A stretch of 64,000 nucleotides of DNA from Promicromonospora sukumoe (GCF_014137995.1 NZ_JACGWV010000001.1:3224001-3288000); one strand, 5' to 3'. Shown: positions 7,228-16,317, counted from the first letter of the stretch. The notes: generated by a model not told the origin, from the sequence alone. Made by a program: numbers and translations.

Positions 7228-8604
7228 GTGAGCGACTTCTGGACGGCGGTCCGGCCGGTCGGCGAGATCGTCCCCGGGGTTCCGCGGCACGCGCGCTCGG
7301 GTGAGCGCCAGCCGCGCCACGTGCGCAGCTGGCGCAAGGCGTTCGTGGTCCGCACCGTCACGATGAGCGTGATCGGCACGCTGGCGTTCGGCTCTGCGGC
7401 CGCCGCGACGGCGTACCACAACGCGATCTCGCAGATCGACGTCCAGGACCTCGACGGCCTGGTCGCCGAGGTGGTCAAGCCGAAGGACCCGTCCGACCCG
7501 TTCAAGGACGAGCCGGTCAACCTGCTGCTCATGGGCACCGACATCCGCGACGGCTCCAACGCGGACATCGGCGGCGTCGTCGACGGCATGCGCTCCGACA
7601 CGACGATGCTGGTGCACATCTCGGCCGACCGGCAGTGGATCGAGGTCGTCTCCATCCCCCGCGACTCGATGCTCGCCATCCCGGCGTGCGAGCTGCCGGA
7701 CGGCTCGCGGAGCGCGCCGTACACGGGCAGGTTCAACTCCGCGTTCTCGACGGGCAGCGGCGGCGCTGCCGCTGACATGCGGTACGCGGCGGCCTGCACG
7801 ATCAACACGGTCAACTCGCTGACGGGCGTGACGGTGTCCAACCACGCGGTGGTCAAGATGAACGGCGTGATCGACGTCGTCGACGCGCTCGGCGGCGTCA
7901 AGATGTGCCTGCCCGAGGCGCTGCACGGCGACCCGCGGTCCGCGCGGATCGACCTGGAGGCCGGGGAGAACCGGCTCGACGGCAAGACGGCGATCCAGTT
8001 CCTGCGGGTACGGAAGGGCACGGGACTGGGTCTGGAGATGGGGAGCGACCTGGCGCGGATCGAGCGGCAGCAGATGTTCATCAACGCGACCCTGCGGCAG
8101 ATGCTCTCCGCGGAGACGCTGGCCGACCCCACCAAGACGTACCGGCTGATCAACGCGGCGCTGGGCTCGCTGAGCGCCGACCCGGCGATCGCCAACCCGG
8201 GGAACGTGGCCGGGCTGGCGTGGTCCCTGCGGCAGATGGAGAAGCGCAACATCGTCATGACGGCGGTCCCGGTCTACGACAACGCCGACGGCGCGACCGT
8301 GTCCTGGTCGCCGGAGACCTCGGAGATCTTCGACCGGCTGGCGGCCGACGAGCCGCCGGAGGACGTCGTGCTGGAGACCCCGGAGCCGTCAGGCTCGCCG
8401 AGCGCGAGCGGCGGGGCCGGGTCGGGCGGTGGGGACGGGGCGGACGACGGCGGCGCGACCGACCAGGCGGGCGGTTCCGCCGCGGAGGAGGAGCCGGACG
8501 ACGCGACGGGCAGCACGACGGACGACGCGACCGACGAGGGGCGGCCCGACGAGCCGAAGCCCAGCCCGAGCCCCGAGGTGCTCCCGGACGGCATCTGCGC
8601 CTGA
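7228..8604 (+). CDS. LytR-CpsA-Psr (LCP) family glycopolymer transferase
   Basis: A 458-residue protein with a short cytoplasmic N-terminus, one membrane anchor (about 38-63) and an extracytoplasmic LCP domain. Domain landmarks are VNLLLMGTDIR, MRSDTTMLVHI, WIEVVSIPRDSM, GRFNSAF, DALGGVKMCLP, GENRLDGKTAIQFLRVRKG and DLARIERQQMF. LCP enzymes move cell-wall glycopolymers from a lipid carrier to peptidoglycan. The last 80 or so residues are a Glu/Asp/Pro/Ser-rich tail. GTG 7228 is preferred because the upstream ATG (7141) lies within the repeat operator; the longer start remains possible. Confidence 0.85.
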   Translation: MSDFWTAVRPVGEIVPGVPRHARSGERQPRHVRSWRKAFVVRTVTMSVIGTLAFGSAAAATAYHNAISQIDVQDLDGLVAEVVKPKDPSDPFKDEPVNLLLMGTDIRDGSNADIGGVVDGMRSDTTMLVHISADRQWIEVVSIPRDSMLAIPACELPDGSRSAPYTGRFNSAFSTGSGGAAADMRYAAACTINTVNSLTGVTVSNHAVVKMNGVIDVVDALGGVKMCLPEALHGDPRSARIDLEAGENRLDGKTAIQFLRVRKGTGLGLEMGSDLARIERQQMFINATLRQMLSAETLADPTKTYRLINAALGSLSADPAIANPGNVAGLAWSLRQMEKRNIVMTAVPVYDNADGATVSWSPETSEIFDRLAADEPPEDVVLETPEPSGSPSASGGAGSGGGDGADDGGATDQAGGSAAEEEPDDATGSTTDDATDEGRPDEPKPSPSPEVLPDGICA

Positions 8605-8609
8605 CGGCG

Positions 8610-8636
8610 CGGCGGGCCGGCGTCGCGGGCCCGCCG
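8610..8636. terminator. Convergent hairpin between LCP and minus-strand gene
   Basis: CGGCGGGCC (8610-8618) pairs with GGCCCGCCG (8628-8636) around a nine-base loop, in the 43-bp gap between two converging genes. It probably acts on both strands. There is no T run. Confidence 0.45.
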
Positions 8637-8647
8637 GCGCAGCGGGG

Positions 8648-8881
8648 CTAGCGCCCGACCGCCCGCTCCACGCGGTCGAAGCCGGCGGTCTCCCGGGGGT
8701 CGCCGACGGTGCCCGAGGGGTCGGTGTCCAGCGGCACGACCTCGCCGTCGCTCCGCAGCCCCCAGGCCACCAGCGCCGCGCGCACCTCGGTGTCCCCGTC
8801 CTTGTAGACGGCCACCCAGCCGTCGGCGGGGATGAGCTGGACGATCTGCTCCTGCGCGGTGAACTCCATCGTCTCGGTCAT
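8648..8881 (-). CDS. Small conserved-looking protein, unknown function
   Basis: A 77-residue acidic protein, ending FDRVERAVGR, that I do not recognise. The middle reads QLIPADGWVAVYKDGDTEVRAALVAWGL, a pattern of short strands like that of small beta-rich proteins. There are no membrane segments or cysteines. ATG 8881 is chosen; a GTG nine bases upstream is possible. Codon use matches its neighbours (G/C at third positions), which supports it as real. It stands alone between converging LCP and a co-oriented kinase gene. Confidence 0.6.
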   Translation of the reverse strand: MTETMEFTAQEQIVQLIPADGWVAVYKDGDTEVRAALVAWGLRSDGEVVPLDTDPSGTVGDPRETAGFDRVERAVGR

Positions 8882-8934
8882 GCCGAGCACGCTATCCGAC
8901 CAGGCACCCAGGACCCCGGCACGCCACGCTCGCG

Positions 8935-9801
8935 CTAGTGACCGTCCAGCCGGCTGACCACCGTGTCGAGCGTCGGCCAGGGGGCGCCCGCGCGCAGCAC
9001 GCGCAGGAGCTCATCCCCGAAGGCCCTTCCCCGCGGGAACTGGTCGCCGACGTCCCAGCGCCAGGCGGCGACCATCGCGAGGACGAGCTGCCGGCAGTCG
9101 TCCAGCAGCTCCTGGTCGGCGCCCTGGTAGTGCTCGCGGACGGCCTCGGGGACGTGCGCGAGGTCGAACTCGACGGGTCCGCGGCAGCACGTCTCGAGGT
9201 CGATGAACAACGGTCCGTCCGCGGTGCTGAGCACGTTGCCCGGGTGGGGCTCACCGTGGAGCAGCTGCTCCAGGGGGCCGCAGTCGTCGATCGCCCGTCG
9301 CAGGTCTGCCAGCCGCCCGGCGAGGAATGCCCGGTCCGCGTCCGCGAGCGCCGGCGAGAGGTCGGCGTCGGCGACGATCCGCTGCGCCTCCGTGATGCGG
9401 TCGGTGAACAGGGGGCTCGGCAGGTCGACGGTGCGCATGCCTTCGTGCAGCCGCTTCAGTGCCTGGGCGACGTCGGCCGGTGCGGCCGGGGGCGTCACCT
9501 GCTCGTAGTAGGTCCACAGCGTCACGGCGAATCCGTCGCGGACGTGCACCCGCGGTTCGGTCCGGAGCTCAGGCAAGCCCACGGGGCATCCGGCCGCGAC
9601 GAGCCGTTGCGCGAGGTCGACCTCGAACTGCGCGACCTCCTGTCCCAGCGGGGCGACCCGGGCGAGGACGTCGGACGGCGTGAGCCGCAGCGCCAGCTTG
9701 TTCGAGTTGTGCAGCACGACGGCATTGTCGGCGGGAAGGCCGAGGGATGCGGCGACCGTGGTCGCGGCCGTGATCGCGCGCGCGACGTCGGTCATCTCCA
9801 C
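8935..9801 (-). CDS. Aminoglycoside phosphotransferase-like kinase
   Basis: A 288-residue protein of the APH/choline-kinase superfamily. The catalytic motif LLHGEPHPGNVLST and the metal-binding PLFIDLETCCRGPVEFDLAHVPE are intact, and the N-lobe has KLALRLTPSDVLARV. GTG 9801 is preferred since AGGAT lies six bases upstream; the ATG two codons later has no usable spacing. It is distinct from the APH(6)-type gene near 2.3 kb. The substrate is unknown; many such actinobacterial kinases act on sugars, amino alcohols or macrolide-like compounds. Confidence 0.8.
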   Translation of the reverse strand: MEMTDVARAITAATTVAASLGLPADNAVVLHNSNKLALRLTPSDVLARVAPLGQEVAQFEVDLAQRLVAAGCPVGLPELRTEPRVHVRDGFAVTLWTYYEQVTPPAAPADVAQALKRLHEGMRTVDLPSPLFTDRITEAQRIVADADLSPALADADRAFLAGRLADLRRAIDDCGPLEQLLHGEPHPGNVLSTADGPLFIDLETCCRGPVEFDLAHVPEAVREHYQGADQELLDDCRQLVLAMVAAWRWDVGDQFPRGRAFGDELLRVLRAGAPWPTLDTVVSRLDGH

Positions 9802-9940
9802 GCACGCATCCTGGCACGGCCGGGCAAGGCGATTTCGATCGCTCAGGATCGCCCTCGCTTCACCCCCGCCCACGCTGCGTCACCCCAGGTCGGCTGCAAC
9901 CATGGTCCGGTTCTGCACGCCGTGGTGAGGGGAGACGCAG

Positions 9941-11233
9941 GTGACCGGGTACGCCGTCGTGGACGTGGAGACCACCGGGTTGTTCCCCGGCGGGCACGAC
10001 CGGATCGCGGAGATCGCGATCGTCCAGGTCGACCCGGACGGCCAGGTCGAGGACACCTGGGCCACGCTCGTCAATCCGGGCCGGGACCTCGGCCCGCAGC
10101 GGATCCACGGGATCAGCGCCGCCGACGCCCGCCACGCGCCGACGTTCGGCGATGTCGCCGGCCTCGTGGCCGAGCTGCTGCGAGGACGCACGTTCGTGGC
10201 GCACAACGCGCAGTTCGACCGCCGGTTCGTCTGGCACGCGTTCGCCGGCACCGGGTACGACGTCCCGCTCATCGCGCCGACCACCCTGTGCACGATGCGC
10301 ACCGGCGCGCAGCTGTTCCCCACCGCCCCGCGCTCCCTGGCCGGAGCCTGCTTCCACCACGGCGTCACGCTCGACTCCGCGCACGAGGCCCTGTCCGACG
10401 CCCGCGCCGCGGCCGGCCTCCTGCGGATCTACCTGGCCGGCGGCGCCCGCCACGTCGTTCCCGGCTGGGACGACGTCGTCGAGCTCGCCGCGACCACGCC
10501 CTGGCCGCTCATCCCTGCCACCGGGGCGGCGCCCGTCCGGCGGGGCGTCTCGTCCGAGCGCGACACGCACTTCCTCGCCCGGCTCGCCGCGGCCCGCACC
10601 CTGCCCATCACCACGTGGGAGAAGGAGGAGTACCTGGAGCTGGTCGACCGGGCGCTGCTCGACAGGCACATCTCGGCCCGCGAGCACGACCAGCTCGCCG
10701 AGCTCTGCGTGCAGCTCGAGATCGGTCGCGCGGAGGCCGGCGCGCTGCACCGCGAGTACCTCGCGGGGCTCGCGGCCGTGGCCTGGGCCGACGGCGTCCT
10801 CGACCCCGCCGAGGTGGCCGACTTCCTGGCCGTGGCCGGCATGCTCGAGGTTCCCGCCGCGGACGCGCAGCGCATCCTCGAACGGCCCGTTCCCACGAGC
10901 CCTGACATCACGAGCAGCACCGCCACCGGGACCGGTACGAGCAGCGCGACGAGCCGGTTCACGCTCGCTCCCGGCGACCTGGTCGTGTTCACCGGCGCGA
11001 TGGACGAGCCCAGGGACGTGTGGGAACGCCGGGCGGGCGCGGCCGGGCTCGTCCCGCACCCCGCGGTCACCAAGAGGGTGCGCCTGGTCGTCGCGGCCGA
11101 CCCGGACTCGATGTCCGGCAAGGCCCGCAAGGCGGCGTCCTACGGCATCCCCGTGGTCGGCGAAGTCGGGTTCGCACGAATCCTGGACCGTCTCGCGCTT
11201 TCCACGACGGCGGGCGTGCGGACCGGCGGATAG
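9941..11233 (+). CDS. DEDDh exonuclease with C-terminal BRCT domain
   Basis: A 430-residue protein with three parts. Residues 1-165 are a DnaQ-like 3'-5' exonuclease with all DEDDh residues: AVVDVETTG, FVAHNAQFDRRF and HEALSDARAA. Residues about 205-285 are a helical segment (WADGVLDPAEVADFL) reminiscent of TerB-like repeats. Residues about 340-420 are a BRCT domain (GDLVVFTGAMDEPRDVWERRAGAAG...VVGEVGF). This composition is common in actinobacteria as a polymerase III epsilon-like protein and probably acts in repair or proofreading. The GTG at 9941 has AGGGGAG seven bases upstream. Confidence 0.88.
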   Translation: MTGYAVVDVETTGLFPGGHDRIAEIAIVQVDPDGQVEDTWATLVNPGRDLGPQRIHGISAADARHAPTFGDVAGLVAELLRGRTFVAHNAQFDRRFVWHAFAGTGYDVPLIAPTTLCTMRTGAQLFPTAPRSLAGACFHHGVTLDSAHEALSDARAAAGLLRIYLAGGARHVVPGWDDVVELAATTPWPLIPATGAAPVRRGVSSERDTHFLARLAAARTLPITTWEKEEYLELVDRALLDRHISAREHDQLAELCVQLEIGRAEAGALHREYLAGLAAVAWADGVLDPAEVADFLAVAGMLEVPAADAQRILERPVPTSPDITSSTATGTGTSSATSRFTLAPGDLVVFTGAMDEPRDVWERRAGAAGLVPHPAVTKRVRLVVAADPDSMSGKARKAASYGIPVVGEVGFARILDRLALSTTAGVRTGG

Positions 11234-11260
11234 CCGCGCCGAACGGTCCGGGTCGACCCG

Positions 11261-11527
11261 TTACGGCTTCCCGTCGTCGCCGGGCACCTCGTCGGCGGGA
11301 GTCTCGTCGTCGGGCACGGTGCTGCCCCGCATCATCGCGAACACCGGGAAGAACGCCACACCGAGCGCGATGCCGATCGCGAGGTTGTCCAGCGCGATGC
11401 CGAGTGCCACCCCGATGCCCAGGCCGACGGCGACGCCGGCGCCCCAGTTCCGGCTGCCGGTCGAGGCCCACGTCGAGGTCGAGGTGGTGTCGTCCCCGCT
11501 CTGGTCGTCCGGTCCGGTGTGTGCCAT
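11261..11527 (-). CDS. Small two-helix membrane protein
   Basis: An 88-residue protein with an acidic Ser/Thr-rich N-terminus, two closely spaced hydrophobic segments (AGVAVGLGIGVALGIALDN and LAIGIALGVAFFPVFAMM) and an acidic C-terminal tail (DDETPADEVPGDDG). Glycine-zipper spacing is evident in the first helix. A GGGG-containing ribosome site precedes the ATG at 11527. Function is unknown; similar small proteins are common in Micrococcales. It converges on the exonuclease gene with 27 bp between them. Confidence 0.65.
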   Translation of the reverse strand: MAHTGPDDQSGDDTTSTSTWASTGSRNWGAGVAVGLGIGVALGIALDNLAIGIALGVAFFPVFAMMRGSTVPDDETPADEVPGDDGKP

Positions 11528-11607
11528 GTCCCCAACGTAGGCAGGAACAGGTGCGCGAGTCCTCCCCCTGGAGTCTGATCTTGCGCCGGACGAGGCATGC
11601 TGTACCC

Positions 11608-11853
11608 ATGCCGAAGACCCTCCCCACCGGACCCACCGTGATCACCGACGACAGCGAGGTGCGCTTCGTCGCCGGGGCCGACCAGTTCGCACTCAAGCTC
11701 AAGGACGGGCACCTGCACGTGCGCGCGATCGACACCGACGGCGGTGAGGCGCAGGTCGTCGTCATCCCGACGTCGCGCAACACGCTCAACCTGGAGATCA
11801 AGCGCTCGGGCGCCCACGGGCCGGTGCCCGTGGAGGGGCCGACGCTGCGCTGA
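11608..11853 (+). CDS. Small basic protein, unknown function
   Basis: An 81-residue protein starting MPKTLPTGPTVITDDSEVRF. Alternating hydrophobic stretches (VRFVAGADQFALKLKDGHLHVRAI, AQVVVIPTS) suggest an all-beta fold. No family is recognised. A much longer reading of the same frame from 11020 overlaps the exonuclease gene and is not credible. A strong GC hairpin follows the stop codon at 11884-11918, as expected for a monocistronic gene. Confidence 0.6.
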   Translation: MPKTLPTGPTVITDDSEVRFVAGADQFALKLKDGHLHVRAIDTDGGEAQVVVIPTSRNTLNLEIKRSGAHGPVPVEGPTLR

Positions 11854-11883
11854 GCGCGGCCTCGGCCTCGAGCTCGTTTCCGC

Positions 11884-11918
11884 ACGAAGGCCCTCGCACC
11901 TGTGGCGAGGGCCTTCGT
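11884..11918 (+). terminator. Strong GC-rich hairpin terminator
   Basis: ACGAAGGCCCTCGC (11884-11897) and its exact complement GCGAGGGCCTTCGT (11905-11918) enclose a seven-base loop. The 14-bp perfect stem sits 31 bp after the stop of the small gene and before the flavodoxin promoter (TACGAT box at 11982-11987). Confidence 0.8.
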
Positions 11919-12028
11919 CGTTCCCCGCACCGCTGCCCGCACGCACGCCCGGCACGCCCGCCGTCGTCGGCCGAGCGTGCCTACGATGAAACGGCACACG
12001 TGCAATGTTTCGGAGGAGGCTGAGTCCG

Positions 12029-12568
12029 ATGAGGGTATTGGTGGCCTACGCGAGCAAGTACGGAGCGACCGAGGGCATCGCGCAGCGCATCGGAGAGACC
12101 CTGCGCGGTCGCGAGCTGGAGGTCGACGTCGCGAAGTGCGGCGATGTGGCTGAGGTGTCCGGCTACGACGCCTATGTCGTCGGGTCGGCTGCGTACGAGT
12201 TCAACTGGCGCAAGGAGGCCAGGAAGCTCGTGGAGCACAACACCGACCAGCTCGCCGCGCACCCGGTATGGCTGTTCAGCAGCGGACCGCTCGGCACCGA
12301 GAAGGTCGACAAGGAGGGCAAGGACGTCCTGCAGGGGGCAGAGCCCAAGCAGTTCAAGCAGTACGCGGACCTCCTGCACCCGCGCGGGACGCAGGTGTTC
12401 CGCGGCGCGTACGACCACGACAAGGTCCACGGGGCCGACCGGATCATCGCGTGGATGCCGGGGATCCGGGACGCCATGCCCCAGGGCGACTTCCGCGAGT
12501 GGGACGTCATCGACACGTGGGCGATGTCGATCGCCGACGCGCTGGGGGCACCGGCCGGCGGCCGCTGA
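12029..12568 (+). CDS. Flavodoxin-domain protein (HemG/protoporphyrinogen-oxidase-like)
   Basis: A 179-residue flavodoxin-fold protein. MRVLVAYASKYGATEGIAQRI is the FMN phosphate-binding loop, followed by YDAYVVGSAAYEFNWRKEA and VWLFSSGPLGTE, the second and third FMN-contact segments seen in HemG-like flavodoxins. It probably acts as a cytosolic FMN oxidoreductase; the electron partner is unknown. GGAGGAGG lies nine bases before the ATG at 12029. An in-frame ATG at 12005 precedes that ribosome site and is therefore rejected. Confidence 0.85.
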   Translation: MRVLVAYASKYGATEGIAQRIGETLRGRELEVDVAKCGDVAEVSGYDAYVVGSAAYEFNWRKEARKLVEHNTDQLAAHPVWLFSSGPLGTEKVDKEGKDVLQGAEPKQFKQYADLLHPRGTQVFRGAYDHDKVHGADRIIAWMPGIRDAMPQGDFREWDVIDTWAMSIADALGAPAGGR

Positions 12569-12610
12569 CAGCTGGTACGCAGGTCCGCTACCGGACAGGT
12601 CGGGTGCGGG

Positions 12611-13492
12611 TCATCGGGTGCCTCCCGACCAGAAGTCCGCGGGGATCTCCTCGGTGGCGTCGGCCGGCAGCATCCAGCCCGTCCCGAGGAGCCGAGCCCG
12701 CTCCTCGAACGTGATCGCGATGTCGTCGGGGTCGTCCGGCGCCGGAACCCGGCCGCCGGGAGAGACGACGGAGTCGACCCGCCAGTCCCTGCCGTCCCAG
12801 CGCAGGGTGGCGGCGTGGTGCGTCCAGCGGATGTCGACGTCGGAGGTGTCCTGCGCCCCGCCGACGCCGCTGAGGCACGGCGCCCAGGTCGAGACGACCA
12901 CCTCGAAGGGCAGCTGCGCGGGCTCGTCCGGGCCGGACGAGGCGACGCCGTAGCTCCCCGTCGAGACGACCTTGTAGGCGCCGAACTCGTAGGCGCACCC
13001 GGCGAGAGCGTTCGCCCCCAGCCGTTCCTGGGCGTCCGCCGCCGCCTCGTCGGTCAGGCCGCTGGCGGCACGTCCCTGGTCGGTGAAAATCCGTTCGGCG
13101 ATCTCCGCCCGTTCCTGCGGCGTCCGGAACAGCGCCGCACCGGCCGCGTTGCCGTAGGTCATCAGGGCCGAGACCGCGCCGTCGACGCTCTGCGGGAAGC
13201 CGGCGGGGACGCCCGCGACGTCCTCGGTCGCCCCGGCGTCCTCCGCGGCCTCACCCACGGGCAGGGTCGTCGGGGCGTCGGTGGGGGCGAACACCGGATC
13301 GAGGTCGTCCCCGCCTCGGAGGCCCAGCACGCCCACGACCGCGGCGATCAGCACGACCCCGGCGAGGCCGCCCACGAGCCCGTTCCCCAGGCGCCGGTCG
13401 CGCCGCGCCTGGGGATCGTGCTCGGGTGACGGGACCCGGTCCGCGGATGCGGACGGCAGGCGCGCCGCGTCCTCTTCGTGCGCGACCAGCAT
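12611..13492 (-). CDS. Single-pass membrane protein, unknown function
   Basis: A 293-residue protein: a charged cytoplasmic N-terminus, one membrane helix (about 38-58, GLVGGLAGVVLIAAVVGVLGL), then an extracytoplasmic region of about 230 residues with cysteines in LAGCAYEFG and TWAPCLSG that could pair. The extracellular part resembles uncharacterised actinobacterial envelope proteins but no family is firm. ATG 13492 is preceded by GGGGAG; a start 24 codons upstream lacks a ribosome site. It follows the surface-protein gene at 13574 by 81 bp on the same strand and may be co-transcribed with it. Confidence 0.7.
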   Translation of the reverse strand: MLVAHEEDAARLPSASADRVPSPEHDPQARRDRRLGNGLVGGLAGVVLIAAVVGVLGLRGGDDLDPVFAPTDAPTTLPVGEAAEDAGATEDVAGVPAGFPQSVDGAVSALMTYGNAAGAALFRTPQERAEIAERIFTDQGRAASGLTDEAAADAQERLGANALAGCAYEFGAYKVVSTGSYGVASSGPDEPAQLPFEVVVSTWAPCLSGVGGAQDTSDVDIRWTHHAATLRWDGRDWRVDSVVSPGGRVPAPDDPDDIAITFEERARLLGTGWMLPADATEEIPADFWSGGTR

Positions 13493-13573
13493 CGAGCTCC
13501 CCCTCGTCGAGACCTGGTGGACCGTAGGTTCGTGAGCAGGGCTCAGCGACGGCGGGGACAGCATAATCCCTGA

Positions 13574-16174
13574 TCAGAGGCTTGCTGTGCCCGCACGCCG
13601 GTACCGGGACCACACGATGAGCGCGGCGCCCCCGAGCACCAGCAGGACCGCGACGAGCACCACGACGCCGGTACCGGCCGAGCCGGTCGCGGCGAGCTGA
13701 CCGTCGGGTCTGTCGGCGTGGTCGCCGCCGTCGCCCGTGCCGGGCGGCGGCGCCGGGGTGGGTGGGCCGGGCGGCGGGGTCGTCGTCGGGCCGGGTGTGG
13801 GACCGGGGTCGCTGACGACGACGGTGTCCCCGCCCAGGTAGCCGGTGCCGCCGTCGCCGTACCGCACGGTCTCCAGCGTCGACTGGCGCGTCGTGACGGG
13901 CATCTCGGGGTGCTCCGTGCGGAACTTGGTGCGGTCGATGTTCTCCTTGGGCTGCCGGTCGAACGTCACCCCGCCGGTGTAGAACTCGTACTCGAGCACC
14001 ACGCCGTCCTGCTCGTACTCCCGCGTGAAGTGGAAGTCGCCCTCGTAGTACGACCGGCGGTAGTCGGCGAAGATCGCGTCGCGGTCCCACTCGGTGCGCG
14101 ACGGCCACGCGGCCGCGTCGTCGGACCCGATGATCGAGGCGTAGGCGCCGGGGCGCTCCGCGTTGCGCTCCTTGACCCACTCGGCCGCGACGCGGGACGT
14201 GTAGACGGTCCGCAGCTCGGCGTACCGCTCGTCCTCGTTCACGATGCGCTCCACCTCGGGCGCGATCAGCTCCTGGATCTGGCGGTCGTTGTGGTCCTGG
14301 ACCCACTGCGGCTGGTCGCACTCCTCGCCGGGGAGGGTGTCCCACGGCTCCGCGCTGACGTTCAGCGGGGCGTCGATGATGTAGAACCGGCCGTCCTCCT
14401 CGCGGACCTGCGCCGGGTGCGGCTCGATCCACATGCGGTAGCCGCTCCAGCACGGCGCCCCGTTCACGTGGGCGAGCGAGTCCCAGAAGCGGTCGCCGAC
14501 CGGGTTGCCCGGCGCCATCAGCCGCGCGAAGTCGTGCTTCATCTCCAGGTCGGCCTCCAGCAGGACCCGCCCCGCGTCGGTCTCCGCGAACTTGTCGTCG
14601 ACGATCACGTCCGGCTGGTCGGGGTGCAGGTTCACCCAGAACCGGTTCGGGTGCAGGGCGAGCCACGTGAAGAACGAGTCGGACGCCAGGTCGAGCCGGC
14701 CCTGGCCGCCGAAGGACGGGTTGGCCTCGTCGTCGTTGAGGCCCGCCTTGAACGAGTACTCCATGCCCTCGCCCTCGACGGGCTCGGTGATGTACCGCAG
14801 CTCCAGCGAGGTCCAGTCGATGCCGCCCGGGCTGCGGACGGCGTTGCCCGCGCTCGGCGCCCTGCGGAACGCGTCGGCGATGCGCCGGGCGTCCTCCGGG
14901 GTCCGGCCGGACTGGCGCGCCAGGTCCGAGACGGGGCTCTGCGGGAACATGTGCAGGTTCGCCCCGGGAATCCGCGTCGTCCGGAACGCCGTGGGCACCG
15001 CCGTCGACCTGGTCGGCACGTACACCCTGCGCTCGACCGGGGCGTACGTGTGGTGCCCGATGCCCCGGCTCGCGAGCCGGTCGATGTCGGCGGCCGTGAT
15101 GCTCCGCCCGACGACGGTCGCCCGCGCGCCGGTCTTCTGCGCGAGCTTCTGGTCGAACCGCTCCTGCCAGGCGTTCTGCACCTTGCCGGCCTTCGCGTCC
15201 ATCACGTGCCGGAGCTCGCCGCCCGCGGTCCGGCGGGCGAAGTCGACCACCCGGTCGCTCTTCACGAACTTGTCGGCGAGCCGCTTGGCCTGGGCGTCGG
15301 TCTTGCCCTCGGCCTTGTGCCGCGCGACCTCCTCCGCGTGGATCTCCCGGCGGATCTCGTTGAAGAGGGCCCGGTGGTTCTCCTTGATCGAGTACTGGCA
15401 GAACCACTCGGTGCCGCCGAGCTCCATGAACTCCGCGACGTCCTGCTCGTAGGCCGGGCCGCGGCGGCCGTTCCCCTCGCCGTTGATGTAGCGGTACGCC
15501 AGGTAGTCGTCGAACGTGCCGGGGTCGGTGCCCTTCTTCTGGTGCGCGGCCACGTGCTTCGCCCAGTACTGGTAGGCGTGCTCCGGCGTCGCGTTGGCAT
15601 ACTTTTTCGTCAGGCTGATGGCGGCGAGCTCGGCGGGCGTGGGCGCCTTCAGGCCGGACAGCGACAGCCGGGGCCAGTTGAGGTCGTACGTCCGCGCGAC
15701 GTCGCCCTTGCTGCGGAACTCGTAGACGCCGCCGGGGCGCTCCCCGGGGAGGGTGCCGGGCTTCGGCGTACCCTTGATGTTGTACGTCTTGCCGCAGGTC
15801 GTGGGCACCTTCGGGGCCGCGAGCGGGTCGACGTCGGCCGGGTCGTCCTCGGCGGCTGGGCGGTTCGCGCCGGGCTCGGCGTCGGGCTCGGTCGACGGCT
15901 CGGTCTCCGGCTCCTCAGCGGGCTCCGAGCCTGCCTCGCCCGGGTCGGGCGAGCCGCTGACCGACGGCTCGGGGACCGGGGAGCTGCCCGCCGGGCTCGG
16001 TTCCAGGCTCGGTTCCGGGCTGGCTCCCGGGCCCGGCGTCGCGTCCGAGACCTCGGCCTGGACGGCACCGGCGGCCGACGCCGAGACCAGGCCCGGCGAC
16101 AGCACCAGCAGCGCCGCCAGGATGCCGACGAACCACCGGTGCGGCCGGCGGGCGGATGGGTCTGTGCTCCACAC
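13574..16174 (-). CDS. Large cell-wall-anchored surface protein (LAATG sorting signal)
   Basis: An 866-residue secreted protein. It has a signal peptide (about 1-38), a Pro/Ser/Glu-rich stalk (about 45-118), a long globular body (about 120-770), a Pro/Thr/Gly-rich linker and a C-terminal sorting signal: LAATGS, a hydrophobic helix and a basic tail (YRRAG). LAxTG is the motif of actinobacterial class E sortases. The body is unrecognised. Residues 309-330 (VVDFARRTAGGELRHVMDAKAG) faintly resemble a PD-(D/E)xK nuclease core, and later blocks such as FFTWLALHPNRFWVNLHP and LLEADLEMKHDFARL look well conserved in character. Function is unknown. Confidence 0.75.
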   Translation of the reverse strand: MWSTDPSARRPHRWFVGILAALLVLSPGLVSASAAGAVQAEVSDATPGPGASPEPSLEPSPAGSSPVPEPSVSGSPDPGEAGSEPAEEPETEPSTEPDAEPGANRPAAEDDPADVDPLAAPKVPTTCGKTYNIKGTPKPGTLPGERPGGVYEFRSKGDVARTYDLNWPRLSLSGLKAPTPAELAAISLTKKYANATPEHAYQYWAKHVAAHQKKGTDPGTFDDYLAYRYINGEGNGRRGPAYEQDVAEFMELGGTEWFCQYSIKENHRALFNEIRREIHAEEVARHKAEGKTDAQAKRLADKFVKSDRVVDFARRTAGGELRHVMDAKAGKVQNAWQERFDQKLAQKTGARATVVGRSITAADIDRLASRGIGHHTYAPVERRVYVPTRSTAVPTAFRTTRIPGANLHMFPQSPVSDLARQSGRTPEDARRIADAFRRAPSAGNAVRSPGGIDWTSLELRYITEPVEGEGMEYSFKAGLNDDEANPSFGGQGRLDLASDSFFTWLALHPNRFWVNLHPDQPDVIVDDKFAETDAGRVLLEADLEMKHDFARLMAPGNPVGDRFWDSLAHVNGAPCWSGYRMWIEPHPAQVREEDGRFYIIDAPLNVSAEPWDTLPGEECDQPQWVQDHNDRQIQELIAPEVERIVNEDERYAELRTVYTSRVAAEWVKERNAERPGAYASIIGSDDAAAWPSRTEWDRDAIFADYRRSYYEGDFHFTREYEQDGVVLEYEFYTGGVTFDRQPKENIDRTKFRTEHPEMPVTTRQSTLETVRYGDGGTGYLGGDTVVVSDPGPTPGPTTTPPPGPPTPAPPPGTGDGGDHADRPDGQLAATGSAGTGVVVLVAVLLVLGGAALIVWSRYRRAGTASL

Positions 16175-16317
16175 GATCGCGTCCCCTGTCCGAGGGCAGC
16201 GCCTGGGAGCGCGATGTGCGTGCCCTCGAAGGCGCCATCGCCGCGTGTCAAGTTACTGACGAGATGACGGGGATGCCACGAAAGTGAGTTTCTTCGATTT
16301 CGCCCTCCGGACCGGCG

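Noticed and set aside
5824..7926. Minus-strand frame of about 700 codons across the kinase and LCP genes
   Set aside because: It crosses two real genes in antisense and the operator between them; no motif.
13718..16267. Plus-strand frame of about 849 codons opposite the surface protein
   Set aside because: Shadow of the LAATG-anchored protein; it has no family features and no ribosome site, while the minus frame has signal peptide and sorting signal.
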